Positions 8,301-17,341 of a stretch of 64,000 bases of DNA are shown in pieces. Where the stretch lies: NCBI RefSeq assembly GCF_012844365.1, contig NZ_CP051626.1:868001-932000 (forward strand), written 5' to 3'. Source of the stretch: Brevibacterium sp. 'Marine' (lineage in GTDB: Bacteria > Actinomycetota > Actinomycetes > Actinomycetales > Brevibacteriaceae). The position numbers and the translations under genes were made by a program. Position 1 is the stretch's first letter. Each line of letters opens with the position of its first letter. Below the pieces are notes generated by a model, which had not been told where the DNA came from, did not search any database, and saw nothing but the letters and a program-made list of their open reading frames with translations.

Positions 8301-9779
8301 ATGACGCAACATACAGATCATGAGTACGCCGGACACGACAACACCAAGCCCTCGACGACCGAATCCGGTGCGCCGAGGGAATCAGATGCTCATTCGCTGA
8401 GCGTCGGAGCAGACGGGCCCCTGCTGCTCCACGACGTTGCGCTGGTCGAGAAGCTTGCTCGCTTCGACCGTGAGCGTGTGCCCGAGCGCAGCCCCCACGC
8501 CAAGGGATCCGGCGCTTTCGGTGAGCTCGAAATCACCGCGGATGTCTCCAAGTACACGAAGGCCGACTTCCTGCAGCCGGGCAAGAAGACCCCGATGCTC
8601 GCCCGCTTCTCCACCGTCGCCGGTGAGCTCGGCTCGCCGGACTCCTGGCGTGACGTGCGCGGATTCGCGCTGAAGTTCTACACCGAAGAGGGCAACTTCG
8701 ACATGGTGGGCAACAATACGCCCATCTTCTTCGTCCGCGATCCCATGAAGTTCCCGGACTTCATCCACTCGCAGAAGCGCACCCCCGATTCGGGTCTGCG
8801 CAGCAACAACATGCAGTGGGACTTCTGGTCGCTCTCGCCCGAATCGGCCCACCAGGTCTCCTACCTCATGGGACCCCGCGGCCTGCCGAAGAGCTGGCGG
8901 AACATGAACGGCTACTCCTCGCACACCTACATGTGGGTCAATGCCGAGGGGGAGAAGTTCTGGGTCCAGTACCACTTCCACACCGACCAGGGTGTGGAGA
9001 ACATGAGCAACGAGGAAGCCGGTCGGATGGCCGGTGAGGACGCGGATATGCACCGCCGCGATCTGTTCGAGGCCATCGAGCGTGGGGACTACCCGTCCTG
9101 GACCTTCTACGTCCAGATCATGCCCTACGAAGAGGCGAAGACCTACCGCTTCAACCCCTTCGACCTGACGAAGACCTGGTCGAAGAAGGACTACCCGCTC
9201 ATCGAGGTCGGCCGCTTCACCCTCAACGAGAACCCCTCGAACCACTTCGCACAGATCGAGCAGGCTGCCTTCAGCCCCTCGAACACCGTGCCGGGAACCG
9301 GGCTCTCGCCGGACAAGATGCTGCTGGGCCGCGTGTTCTCGTACCCGGATGCGCATCGCAACCGCATCGGCACGAACTTCAACCAGCTGCCGGTCAACGC
9401 TCCTGTCACGAAGACGAATTCGTACGACAAGGAGGGGCAGATGCAGTACCACCACTCGGGTAATGCACCGGTCTACGCCCCGAACTCGTACGGACGGTCC
9501 TACCAGGACGAGCAAGGACCGGTCGACAACGGCTGGGAGGCCGATGGCGAACTGGTGCGCAGCGCCTACAGCCTGCACGCCGAGGACGACGACTTCGGCC
9601 AGGCACACGCCCTGGTCCGCGAGGTCTACTCCGAAGAAGAGCGTCAGGGTCTCATCGAGACCGTCGCCGGCGCACTCTCGGACGGAGTCGAGGAGCCGGT
9701 GCTGTCGAATGCGATCCAGTACTGGAAGAACATCGACGCCGAGGCCGGCGCGGCCATCGAGTCCAAGGTCAAGGGCTGA
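8301..9779 (+). CDS. katA: Monofunctional haem catalase
   Basis: Degrades hydrogen peroxide to water and oxygen in the cytoplasm. The ~490-residue length fits a small-subunit catalase. Visible catalytic features are the distal His in [16 protein letters not shown] (around residue 65), the distal Asn in [15 protein letters not shown], and the proximal haem-ligand Tyr in [14 protein letters not shown] chose the ATG at 8301 because GGAG at 8292-8295 is five bases upstream; a GTG immediately before it is the alternative. A strong terminator follows at 9829-9879. It is convergent with the aconitase gene. Confidence 0.95.
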   Translation: MTQHTDHEYAGHDNTKPSTTESGAPRESDAHSLSVGADGPLLLHDVALVEKLARFDRERVPERSPHAKGSGAFGELEITADVSKYTKADFLQPGKKTPMLARFSTVAGELGSPDSWRDVRGFALKFYTEEGNFDMVGNNTPIFFVRDPMKFPDFIHSQKRTPDSGLRSNNMQWDFWSLSPESAHQVSYLMGPRGLPKSWRNMNGYSSHTYMWVNAEGEKFWVQYHFHTDQGVENMSNEEAGRMAGEDADMHRRDLFEAIERGDYPSWTFYVQIMPYEEAKTYRFNPFDLTKTWSKKDYPLIEVGRFTLNENPSNHFAQIEQAAFSPSNTVPGTGLSPDKMLLGRVFSYPDAHRNRIGTNFNQLPVNAPVTKTNSYDKEGQMQYHHSGNAPVYAPNSYGRSYQDEQGPVDNGWEADGELVRSAYSLHAEDDDFGQAHALVREVYSEEERQGLIETVAGALSDGVEEPVLSNAIQYWKNIDAEAGAAIESKVKG

Positions 9780-9828
9780 AGCAGCGTGAGGCCCTGAGCT
9801 CCTGACCGCTCGAGAGCTCGCACGAGAC

Positions 9829-9879
9829 GGCGGCCCGGAACCTCTCCACCGCGGGAGCGTCCGGGCCGCCTTCTCTTTT
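9829..9879 (+). terminator. Intrinsic terminator after catalase
   Basis: GGCGGCCCGGA and TCCGGGCCGCC form an 11-bp perfect stem with a 20-base loop. The right arm is followed by TTCTCTTTT. The position is 50 bases after the catalase stop codon. Confidence 0.8.
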
Positions 9880-9886
9880 CCAATTG

Positions 9887-9942
9887 CTACCCGACAGCGG
9901 CCCAGCAACCTCGCGCCAGGTTGCTGAGCCGCCGTCAGGTAG
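9887..9942. repeat. 56-bp palindromic repeat, copy 1
   Basis: Near-perfect palindrome: left arm CTACCCGACAGCGGCCCAGC..., six-base loop CGCGCC, right arm ending GCCGCCGTCAGGTAG. It lies between the convergent catalase and aconitase genes, ten bases past the aconitase stop and beyond the catalase terminator. It is followed by no T-tract on either strand. Confidence 0.9.
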
Positions 9943-9951
9943 TTCGTAGAG

Positions 9952-11886
9952 TCAGCTGAGGTGGGCGGCGCGTTGGGCGATGCGACCGCCGGCGAGGACC
10001 ATCTCGACCTGACGGGGCGACAGGCCATGGCGGAATTCGAACGGTCGACCGGCCGCCTCGGCGGTGATTGTCGTCCCCTCACCGAGTTCATCGCGCAGAC
10101 CACGGAACTCAAGCACATCGCCCTGGGACAGTGAGTCGTAGTCGGACTCGTCCGTGAACTCGAGGGCGAGGACGCCGAAGTTCGCGAGGTTCTGCCAATG
10201 GATCCGCGCCAATGATTTTGCCACCACTACCCGCAGACCGAGATAGCGGGGAGCGATGACCGCATGCTCACGTGAGGACCCCTGACCGTAGTTCTCCCCA
10301 CCGACGATCGCGTGCCCGCCGTCGTGCTCGGCGGCACGGGTGGCATAGGTGTCATCGACCTGGATGTAGACGAACTCTGAGATCTTCGGGATGTTCGACC
10401 GGTACGGCAAGACACGGGAGCCGGCGGGCATGATCTCGTCAGTGGAGACGTTGTCGCCGACCTTGAGCAGGATCTCCAGATCGATGTCATCGGGCAGCGG
10501 ATCGAAGTCCGGCAGGGTCGAGATGTTCGCTCCCTTGACGAGTTCGACCGATCGGGCTTCCTCTGGTTCCAGCGGGGAAACGAGCATCTTGCGGTTCGCG
10601 GAGTACTTCTCGGGCAGCCGCACCTCGGGATAGTCCATGTCGAGGTCGCGGGGGTCGGTGATCTTCCCAGTCAGTGCGGCAGCAGCCGCGGTCTCCGGCG
10701 AGCACAGCCACACGGAGTCCTCATCCGTGCCCGACCGGCCCGGGAAGTTCCGGGGCATGGTGCGCAGACTGTTGCGCCCGACCGCCGGGGCCTGCCCCAT
10801 GCCGATGCAGCCCATGCAACCGGACTGGTGGATCCTGGCCCCTGACCCCACCAGCGAGGTCAGCCATCCGCCGGCGATGAGATCGGCGAGGACTTCGCGT
10901 GAGGTGGGGTTGATGTCGAGGGAGATCTGCGCGTGGATCTGACGGTCGGCCAGGGTCTCGGCGACAACGGCGAAATCTCGCAGGCCCGGATTCGCCGAGG
11001 AGCCGACGACGACCTGGAAGACGTCGTCGCCGGCGACCTCGCGCACCGGAGTGACATTGCCCGGCGACGACGGTGCGGCGATGAGCGGTTCGAGCTGCGA
11101 GAGATCGATGCTGTCAAAGAGATCGTATTCGGCACCTGCGTCGGCCTCGATGCGGGTGAAGTCTTCGCTTCGGTCAACGGCTTCCAGGTAGTCGCGGACG
11201 GCATCGTCGGCGGGGAAGACCGTGGCGGTGGCACCGAGTTCGGCCCCCATATTCGCAATCACGTGACGGTCCATGGCCGTGAGGTTTCTCAACCCGTCCC
11301 CGTGGTATTCGATGATCTTCCCGACTCCGCCTTTGACGCCGTGACGACGCAGCATCTCGAGAATGACGTCCTTGGCCGAGACCCAGTCGGGCAGGGTGCC
11401 CGTGAGCTCGACGCCCATGATCTGCGGGGCGCTGATGAAGAGGGGCTCACCGGCCATGGCCATGGCGATCTCGAGGCCGCCGACGCCGATGGCGAGCATG
11501 CCCAAAGCGCCCGCGGCACAGGTGTGGGAGTCCGAGCCGATGAGAGTCGCACCGGGTTTGCCGAACCGGGACTGGTGAACGGGGTGGGAGACGCCGTTGC
11601 CGGCGGGGGAGAACCACAGCCCGAATCGCGCCGCCGCAGAGCGGAGGAATTCGTGGTCCTCCGGGTTCTTCTCATCGGTCTGCAGCAGGTTGTGATCGAC
11701 GTACTGCACGGACAGATCCGTGCGGATCCGGTCGAGGCCGAGGGCCTCGAGCTCGAGCATGACCAGGGTGCCCGTCGCATCCTGGGTGAGAGTCTGGTCG
11801 ATCCGGATCCCGAGTTCGTTTCCGGGAGCGAGTTCCCCGGACTCCAGATGTGATCGGATGAGCTTCTGAGCAACGTTCTCAGCCAT
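9952..11886 (-). CDS. Aconitate hydratase, Aquifex-type
   Basis: Interconverts citrate and isocitrate with a 4Fe-4S cluster. At 644 residues it matches the short aconitase class first described from Aquifex rather than the ~890-residue AcnA. Conserved segments include GSDSHTCAAGALGMLAIGVGGLE, the cluster-ligand region SGCMGCIGMGQAP, and the swivelling domain with GGENYGQGSSREHAVIAPRYLG. The ATG follows GAAGGAGG. It is transcribed toward the catalase gene and diverges from the glycosylase gene. Confidence 0.92.
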   Translation of the reverse strand: MAENVAQKLIRSHLESGELAPGNELGIRIDQTLTQDATGTLVMLELEALGLDRIRTDLSVQYVDHNLLQTDEKNPEDHEFLRSAAARFGLWFSPAGNGVSHPVHQSRFGKPGATLIGSDSHTCAAGALGMLAIGVGGLEIAMAMAGEPLFISAPQIMGVELTGTLPDWVSAKDVILEMLRRHGVKGGVGKIIEYHGDGLRNLTAMDRHVIANMGAELGATATVFPADDAVRDYLEAVDRSEDFTRIEADAGAEYDLFDSIDLSQLEPLIAAPSSPGNVTPVREVAGDDVFQVVVGSSANPGLRDFAVVAETLADRQIHAQISLDINPTSREVLADLIAGGWLTSLVGSGARIHQSGCMGCIGMGQAPAVGRNSLRTMPRNFPGRSGTDEDSVWLCSPETAAAAALTGKITDPRDLDMDYPEVRLPEKYSANRKMLVSPLEPEEARSVELVKGANISTLPDFDPLPDDIDLEILLKVGDNVSTDEIMPAGSRVLPYRSNIPKISEFVYIQVDDTYATRAAEHDGGHAIVGGENYGQGSSREHAVIAPRYLGLRVVVAKSLARIHWQNLANFGVLALEFTDESDYDSLSQGDVLEFRGLRDELGEGTTITAEAAGRPFEFRHGLSPRQVEMVLAGGRIAQRAAHLS

Positions 11887-12016
11887 TGTCCGCCTCCTTC
11901 GGCAGTCAGGGATCCACCGAAACCATACGGCTGCCGGTGATTAATCCACGCTAGTCGTGCACTCGAGGGTTCTCAAGGTCGGTCACCTCCCGAGACCGGG
12001 AATGTGCGTCTGCGAA

Positions 12017-12072
12017 CTACCCGACGACGTCCCAGCAACCTCGCGCCAGGTTGCTGAGCCGCCGTCAGGTAG
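12017..12072. repeat. 56-bp palindromic repeat, copy 2
   Basis: Same palindrome as copy 1, with a partly diverged left arm (CTACCCGACGACGTCCCAGC) and an intact right arm. This copy is the exception in position: it lies between the divergent starts of the aconitase and the glycosylase genes, about 45 bases upstream of the glycosylase ATG, so a terminator role does not fit here. Confidence 0.9.
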
Positions 12073-12105
12073 CAATTGGGGGTGTTGGGATTGGGAGGTG
12101 AGGGG

Positions 12106-12111
12106 GATACT
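12106..12111 (+). promoter_or_regulatory. -10 box (GATACT) for a leaderless start
   Basis: GATACT is followed by six bases and the ATG at 12118, giving another probable leaderless transcript. The 56-bp palindrome ends about 34 bases upstream, just beyond where the -35 would lie. Confidence 0.4.
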
Positions 12112-12117
12112 GGGACT

Positions 12118-12963
12118 ATGCCGGAGCTGCCCGAGGTCGACGCGCTGGTCGACTTCCTGCGTCCGCGGCTGATCGGCGATTTCGTCACGCGCGCCGACAT
12201 CGCCGAACTCAGCCTGCTCAAGACCGTCGACCCGAGCATCGATGCGCTCGCGGGACTCGAAATCACCGAAGTGGCCCGCCGCGGGAAGGCCCTCATCATT
12301 GGCTTCGACGGTCTCGACCTCGTCTGCCGTTTCGCCCGCATGGGCTGGCTGACCTGGCACGACACCGCACCGAGTGGTCCGATCCGGATGGGCAGAGGGC
12401 CGTTGGGAATGCGCGTGAGACTGGCCTCGGGTGCCGCCGTCGACCTCATCGAACCCGGATCGAAGAAGAACGCCGCCGTCGCCCTCGTCCGCGACCTCTC
12501 CGAGGTGCCCGCCCTCGCATCGCTCGGCCCCGGCGCTCTGAGCCTCACCGTCGACGAACTCGCCGCGGTGCTGTCCGAGTCGACCTCCCGCATCAAAACG
12601 GTCCTCGAAGATCAGAGAATCATCTCAGGCCTCGGCAACGCCTATACCGATGAGATCCTCCACGCCGCCCGACTCTCCCCATTCGCGACCGCGAAGACCG
12701 TCGACCCGCAGGCGCTGCACACCGCCATTCATGAGGTGCTCGATGCCGCGCGCACCGCCCTCATCGGTCTGCCGCCGGCCGGGATCAAAACCGCGAAGAA
12801 ACGCGGATTCTCCGTTCACGGCCGCACCGGCGAGACGTGCCCCGTCTGCGGGGAGACCATCGCCGAGGTGTCCTTTGCCGACAAATCCCTCCAATACTGC
12901 CCCCGCTGTCAGACAGGAGGCAAGAAGCTCTCCGACCGTCGCATGGACCGTCTCCTCAGGTGA
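12118..12963 (+). CDS. Fpg/Nei family DNA glycosylase
   Basis: A base-excision repair enzyme that removes oxidised bases and cleaves the abasic site. MPELPEVD at the extreme N-terminus supplies the catalytic Pro2 and Glu3, which fixes the start at the ATG at 12118. The H2TH domain lies mid-protein (ISGLGNAYTDEILHAARLSPF). The C-terminal zinc finger has the CPVC...CPRC cysteines and the usual QTGGKKLSDRR loop. At 281 residues the length is normal. Whether it prefers purine (Fpg) or pyrimidine (Nei) lesions cannot be decided by eye. Confidence 0.9.
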   Translation: MPELPEVDALVDFLRPRLIGDFVTRADIAELSLLKTVDPSIDALAGLEITEVARRGKALIIGFDGLDLVCRFARMGWLTWHDTAPSGPIRMGRGPLGMRVRLASGAAVDLIEPGSKKNAAVALVRDLSEVPALASLGPGALSLTVDELAAVLSESTSRIKTVLEDQRIISGLGNAYTDEILHAARLSPFATAKTVDPQALHTAIHEVLDAARTALIGLPPAGIKTAKKRGFSVHGRTGETCPVCGETIAEVSFADKSLQYCPRCQTGGKKLSDRRMDRLLR

Positions 12964-13018
12964 GCCTTGACCGTCGGCCCGGACGGCACCACCGGCCCCC
13001 GCCGTGCCCGCGGCACCA

Positions 13019-13699
13019 TCACACCGGGCGGAGGCGGAATTGGCGGTCGGCGATGCCATGGGCGCGCAGGGCCACCTCGGCGATGGCGGTGAGGAACTCA
13101 TTCCGGGAAGACCGCTCATCGGCGGGAGTGTGGATGCGCTGCACGAGCGCCTCGGTGATTCCACCGACGAGGACGATGCTCGTGAGGTCGCCGGCAGCGG
13201 CCGGCGCGGTGAGGCCGTAGGCGTGATCGAGCTCATCGAAGGCCCCCCGCACCGAGGCGGCCAGCAGCCGCATCGTCTCGTGGCGACGCTCCTCGAGCGA
13301 GTCGCAGATGCCGACGGCTTCGATCTCGAGGACGCGGGCCTTGCGCTCGTCATCGAGCATCGGCGACAGCGCCGCCCCGACGATCAGCCCGGCGGCCTCG
13401 GCGAGTGTGGCGCTTGAGGGGATCCGCGCCTCGTCGAGGGCCGTGGAGATCTCCTCGTTGAGTTCGATGTAGAGATCTTCGAGAAGGCTCTCCTGAGTCG
13501 GGAAGAGCTCGTAGAAGGACCGGCTGGAGACCCCCGATTCCTGGCACACGGCCTGCACCGAGGTCCGGCGGAACCCGATCGTTCCATAGAGTTCGAGAGC
13601 CGCGTCGAGCAGACGCGTACGACGCGCCGAATCCCGTTCCGACCGCAGAGTGCCGTGCCAGCGACGTGGGGCAGAAGGCTGGGCCGGAGAAGAATCCAT
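13019..13699 (-). CDS. TetR-family repressor
   Basis: The N-terminal helix-turn-helix (ALELYGTIGFRRTSVQAVCQESGVSSRSFYELFPTQ) is typical of TetR. The ~170-residue C-terminal ligand domain is not recognisable to a ligand. The ATG at 13699 lies six bases after a perfect TATAAT, so the mRNA is probably leaderless; upstream in-frame codons run through the operator and are not used. It diverges from the monooxygenase gene across a 22-bp palindrome. The simplest reading is that it represses itself and the monooxygenase/SDR/aldo-keto reductase set. Confidence 0.87.
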   Translation of the reverse strand: MDSSPAQPSAPRRWHGTLRSERDSARRTRLLDAALELYGTIGFRRTSVQAVCQESGVSSRSFYELFPTQESLLEDLYIELNEEISTALDEARIPSSATLAEAAGLIVGAALSPMLDDERKARVLEIEAVGICDSLEERRHETMRLLAASVRGAFDELDHAYGLTAPAAAGDLTSIVLVGGITEALVQRIHTPADERSSRNEFLTAIAEVALRAHGIADRQFRLRPV

Positions 13700-13705
13700 C
13701 CTCCC

Positions 13706-13711
13706 ATTATA
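13706..13711 (-). promoter_or_regulatory. -10 box (TATAAT) of the TetR gene
   Basis: A consensus TATAAT on the minus strand, six bases before the TetR ATG at 13699. It touches the edge of the palindrome at 13711-13732. Confidence 0.6.
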
Positions 13712-13732
13712 GTGAAAATTCATATTTTCACT
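13711..13732. promoter_or_regulatory. Palindromic TetR operator candidate
   Basis: AGTGAAAAT and ATTTTCACT are 9-bp perfect inverted arms around a 4-base spacer. The site is AT-rich within GC-rich surroundings. It abuts the TetR -10 box and lies three bases before a CATACT -10 box (13735-13740) for the divergent monooxygenase, so one bound dimer could block both promoters. Confidence 0.75.
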
Positions 13733-13747
13733 GGCATACTCTGTGAC

Positions 13748-15124
13748 ATGGCTTACATGATTCGACAAGGTCGTCGCGCACCGGCCCCCACCGCCCCGAT
13801 CGCCCCGGACCCCTCACTGCCGAAGGTCTGCATCATCGGAGCAGGGTCGTCCGGCATCGCCGCCGCGAAGACCCTCTACACCTCGGCGATCCCGTTCGAC
13901 TGCTTCGAAAAAGGCAGCGAAATCGGAGGCACATGGCTCTTCGGCAACCCCAACGGTCAAAGCGCCTGCTACGAGACCCTGCAGATCAACACCTCGTGCC
14001 CGCGCATGGCCTTCTCCGACTTCCCGATGCCCGAGCACTACCCGCACTACGCCAGCCACAACCAGGTCTTCGCCTATTTCCGCGACTACGTCGACCACTT
14101 CGGGTTCGGTCACACGATCACCTTCAACACCGAAGTCACCGATGTTCGCCGAGGCGGCCATGGCGATTGGGAGGTCGACATCAGATCCGGAATCGGTCCG
14201 GACGCCGTGTCGGAGACTCGGCACTACGACGCCGTCATGGTCGCCAACGGCCATCATTGGGATGCCCGCTGGCCCGATCCTGCCTACCCGGGGGAGTTCG
14301 CCGGTGAACAGATCCACGCCCACGACTACCGCAGCGGCGACCAGCTCGACGGACGCGATGTGGTCGTCGTCGGTGCCGGCAACTCGGCGATGGACATCGC
14401 CGTCGAAGGCTCGCACCGGGCGAACACCGTCACCCTGTCGATCCGACGCGGCCAATGGGTGATGAAGAAGACGATCATGGGCATGGCCGCCGACCAGATC
14501 GTCCTGCCCGGCTGGGCTCCGTGGTGGATGACCTCGGCCCGGCTGCGCCTTGGCGCGATCCTCTCCGGCGGGTTGAAGAAGTACGGACTGCCGGTGCCAG
14601 GCCATGCGCCTGGCCAGTCCCACCCTGTGCAATCCGATGCCATCCGGGATCGGCTCAAGGCCGGTGCCGTGACGGTGCGTCCCGGGATCGAACGCCTCGA
14701 TGGCGACCGCGTCGTCTTCACCGACGGAACCTCAGCCCCGGCCGACCTCATCGTCTGGGCCACCGGCTATCGGGTGTCCTTCCCATTCCTGTCCTCCGAT
14801 GTCGTCGACGTCGAGAACAACGATCTGCCGCTGTGGAAGCGGATGGTCCACCCCGATCGGCCCGGTCTGTTCTTCATCGGCCTGCTCCAACCGGTGGGCG
14901 CGGTCATGCCGCTGTCCGAGGCCCAGGCGAAGCTGGTCGCGAAGATCCTCACCGGAGACTGCGAGCTGCCGAGCCGTCGGGACATGGTCCGAGAGATGGC
15001 CCGCGACGACCGCCGGAACAAGAAGCAGTTCTACGACTCTCCCCGGCACACGATGGAGGTCGACTTCGACCACTACCTGTGGGAGATCGACCGGGAGATG
15101 AAGAAGGGAGGAACCGCCGCATGA
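13748..15124 (+). CDS. Flavin-containing monooxygenase / Baeyer-Villiger-type
   Basis: An NADPH- and FAD-dependent monooxygenase. The FAD Rossmann motif CIIGAGSSGIAAAK is near residue 20. The FMO fingerprint FAGEQIHAHDYRSGD matches FxGxxxHxxxY, the NADPH Rossmann motif VVVVGAGNSAMDIA follows, and WATGYRVSFPF is the usual late FMO block. At 458 residues it is FMO-sized rather than a long type I Baeyer-Villiger enzyme. The ATG at 13748 is seven bases after CATACT (leaderless). Its stop overlaps the next start (ATGA), so it is translationally coupled to the SDR. The substrate, perhaps a ketone or amine, is not known. Confidence 0.85.
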   Translation: MAYMIRQGRRAPAPTAPIAPDPSLPKVCIIGAGSSGIAAAKTLYTSAIPFDCFEKGSEIGGTWLFGNPNGQSACYETLQINTSCPRMAFSDFPMPEHYPHYASHNQVFAYFRDYVDHFGFGHTITFNTEVTDVRRGGHGDWEVDIRSGIGPDAVSETRHYDAVMVANGHHWDARWPDPAYPGEFAGEQIHAHDYRSGDQLDGRDVVVVGAGNSAMDIAVEGSHRANTVTLSIRRGQWVMKKTIMGMAADQIVLPGWAPWWMTSARLRLGAILSGGLKKYGLPVPGHAPGQSHPVQSDAIRDRLKAGAVTVRPGIERLDGDRVVFTDGTSAPADLIVWATGYRVSFPFLSSDVVDVENNDLPLWKRMVHPDRPGLFFIGLLQPVGAVMPLSEAQAKLVAKILTGDCELPSRRDMVREMARDDRRNKKQFYDSPRHTMEVDFDHYLWEIDREMKKGGTAA

Positions 15125-15984
15125 AACGCTCCGGCTCAACGCGCGGAAAGGTCGTCGCCGTCACCGGCGGGGCACGCGGAATCGGCAAGGCGATCGCCGC
15201 GCGTTTCACCACCGCCGGCGCCCGGGTGGCCATCGGCGACCGCGATCGTGAAGCGGCTGCGGACACCGCCGCGGAACTGGGAGTGGCTGCCTTCGGCCTC
15301 GACGTCACCGACCCCGACTCCTTCGCCGATTTCCTCGAAGCCGTCCGCCGCGATCTCGGACCCGTCGATGTGCTCGTCAACAATGCCGGAATCATGTGGG
15401 TCGGCTCTTTCGACGAGGAACCGGATACGGTCGCTCGCGCGCAGCTCGAGGTCAACCTCCTCGGCGTCATCAACGGGATCAAGGCTGCCGCGCCTGCCAT
15501 GCGCGAGGCCGGGCACGGGCACCTCATCACGGTCGCCTCGGCGGCATCGATTCTGCCGACCCCGGGGGAGGCGACGTATGCGGCGACCAAGCACGGGGTG
15601 CTCGGCTACCTCAAGGCCGTGCGCACAGAGATGCGCGGAACCGGGGTGCACTTCACCGCCGTCATGCCCGCCGTCGTCGACACCGTCCTGGCCGCGGGGA
15701 CCGGCGCCGGTGCGGGCCCGCTGCTGCGTCCCGACGATGTCGCGGCCGCCGTCGTCGACGCGGTGACCCGGCCCCGTTTCGAGATCACCGTGCCCGGTTT
15801 CATCGGTCCGGTGACCCGACTGGTCGGACTCCTGCCGCAGCCGATCCGGGACCGTGTCTTCGGTGCCATGGTGCCCGACCAAGTCGCTCAGGCGCGGGCC
15901 GAGGCCCGCGCCGGCTACGAAACGTCGGCGTTCACGACCTCCCGCACGGGGCGCGGATACGGGCGGGCCGCCTCGGCGGAATAG
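15121..15984 (+). CDS. Short-chain dehydrogenase/reductase
   Basis: Classical SDR: cofactor loop VTGGARGIGKAIA near residue 12, VNNAGIMW, and the catalytic Tyr/Lys pair in TYAATKHGVLG. At 287 residues it is slightly long, with a C-terminal extension that has the hydrophobic segment GFIGPVTRLVGLLP, perhaps membrane-associating. The ATG overlaps the stop of the monooxygenase gene by four bases (ATGA), which sets the start. It likely oxidises or reduces an alcohol/ketone in the same pathway. Confidence 0.87.
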   Translation: MKRSGSTRGKVVAVTGGARGIGKAIAARFTTAGARVAIGDRDREAAADTAAELGVAAFGLDVTDPDSFADFLEAVRRDLGPVDVLVNNAGIMWVGSFDEEPDTVARAQLEVNLLGVINGIKAAAPAMREAGHGHLITVASAASILPTPGEATYAATKHGVLGYLKAVRTEMRGTGVHFTAVMPAVVDTVLAAGTGAGAGPLLRPDDVAAAVVDAVTRPRFEITVPGFIGPVTRLVGLLPQPIRDRVFGAMVPDQVAQARAEARAGYETSAFTTSRTGRGYGRAASAE

Positions 15985-16055
15985 TCCTCCGCACTCATCC
16001 GTTACGTCGGTGCGCGGTCCAAACGCGGCCGAGCATTCGACGAATGGAGGAAAGT

Positions 16056-17021
16056 TTGACGTCTCGGAAGCAGATTCCCGGCACTGACCTGTCCGTCTTC
16101 CCGATCAATCTCGGCACGAACACCTTCGGGTGGACGGCCGACGAGGCGCAGTCCCATGCCGTCCTCGACGCCTTCGTGGCCGGCGGCGGCAATTTCCTCG
16201 ACACCGCCGAGTCCTACCCTGCATGGGTGCCCGGCAACACCGGTCGCGAATCGGAGACCATCATCGGCACCTGGCTGGCCTCGCGGGGCAACCGCGATGA
16301 CGTCGTCATCGCCACGAAGGTCGGCGACCATCCCGACCACAAGACGCAGGACCCCGAATACATCCGCACCGCCATCGACGCCTCACTGGAGCGTTTGCAG
16401 ACCGATCACGTCGACCTCTACTACGCCCACCGTGACGATGAGGTGACCCCCATCGCCGAGGTGGCCCGCGTCTTCGATGAGATCGTCCGTTCCGGTAAGG
16501 CCTCGCATATCGCCGTGTCGAACTATTCGCCGGCGCGTCTGGCCGGGTGGTTCGCCGCATGCGAGGACGAAGGGCTGGTCAAGCCGGTGGCCATCCAGCC
16601 GCAGTACAGCCTCGTCTATCGGAGGGAATTCGAGACCGATCTGCGCCCGGTCGCCGAGCGGCGAGATCTAGCGGTGTTCTCCTACTTCAGCCTCGCTGCG
16701 GGTTTCCTCACCGGCAAGTACCGGACCGAGGCCGACCTCGACGGGGCCGACCGGGGTGGAATGGTGCAGGGGTACTTCGGCTCCGAGGGGCTCAAGGTCG
16801 TCGATGATCTCGTCGCGATCGCTGATTCGCACAATGTCGCTCCGGCGACGGTGGCGCTGTCCTGGCTGCTGGCCAAGGGCGTGACGGCACCGATCGCCTC
16901 GGCACGTACGCCGGAGCAGCTCGAGGCGGTCATGGCCGCACCGGGACTCGAGCTCAGCGCCGACGAGGTCGATCGTCTCGACCGGGCGTCGACTCCGTTC
17001 GCGGAGGAAGAACCCTCCTGA
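16056..17021 (+). CDS. Aldo/keto reductase
   Basis: NADPH-dependent carbonyl reductase fold. The four catalytic residues can be read: Asp and Tyr in FLDTAESYP, Lys in VIATKVGD and His in LYYAHRDD. At 321 residues it is like the YajO/Tas branch. I place the start at TTG 16056, five bases after GGAGG, giving MTSRKQIPGTDLSVF; an ATG at 16044 overlaps that ribosome site and is less likely. It is the last gene of the monooxygenase set, 71 bases after the SDR, and the IS110 element begins 20 bases past its stop. Confidence 0.85.
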   Translation: MTSRKQIPGTDLSVFPINLGTNTFGWTADEAQSHAVLDAFVAGGGNFLDTAESYPAWVPGNTGRESETIIGTWLASRGNRDDVVIATKVGDHPDHKTQDPEYIRTAIDASLERLQTDHVDLYYAHRDDEVTPIAEVARVFDEIVRSGKASHIAVSNYSPARLAGWFAACEDEGLVKPVAIQPQYSLVYRREFETDLRPVAERRDLAVFSYFSLAAGFLTGKYRTEADLDGADRGGMVQGYFGSEGLKVVDDLVAIADSHNVAPATVALSWLLAKGVTAPIASARTPEQLEAVMAAPGLELSADEVDRLDRASTPFAEEEPS

Positions 17022-17103
17022 CTTCCCTCCCAATCGCTACTGTGAGTATTGATAGTGGCTGGTCTGGGACTGGCTGGCAGAGTAGGAACTGACCGTCCCA
17101 TCG

Positions 17104-17260
17104 ATCATCATGACTCTAATTGCTACTGACTCCAACGATGTCCTCGTCGGGATCTGTCTGATGATTGGTGGGCGGTCGGCACCGGCTCGGCCCACATCGA
17201 TAACTTGATCAGAAGGTTGTCCGTTCCTGACCGAACGTGACTCATCACAGTGGTGTTTCG
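17104..17260 (+). ncRNA. Candidate IS110 bridge RNA
   Basis: The left end folds into a target-loop-like structure. ATCATCA-t-GAC (17104-17114) pairs with GTCTGATGAT (17156-17165), a 10-bp stem with one bulge. Inside the loop, AATTGCTACT (17118-17127) matches the left flank of the insertion at 9 of 10 bases, then a small hairpin ACGA/TCGT follows. CCTCGTCGG (17142-17150) can pair along its whole length with CTGACGGGG of the right flank, allowing two G-U type pairs. Farther on, TCACAG (17245-17250) is complementary to the CT core plus the first four bases of the element, as expected of a donor loop. The 5' and 3' ends are not defined. Assignment is by analogy with IS621. Confidence 0.6.
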
Positions 17261-17341
17261 ACGTGACTATCTCCCGGACCGGAGCCGACCGTTCGACGGT
17301 CGGACCTCATCCGTTCCGACACAGGAGAAGCACGAACCGTC

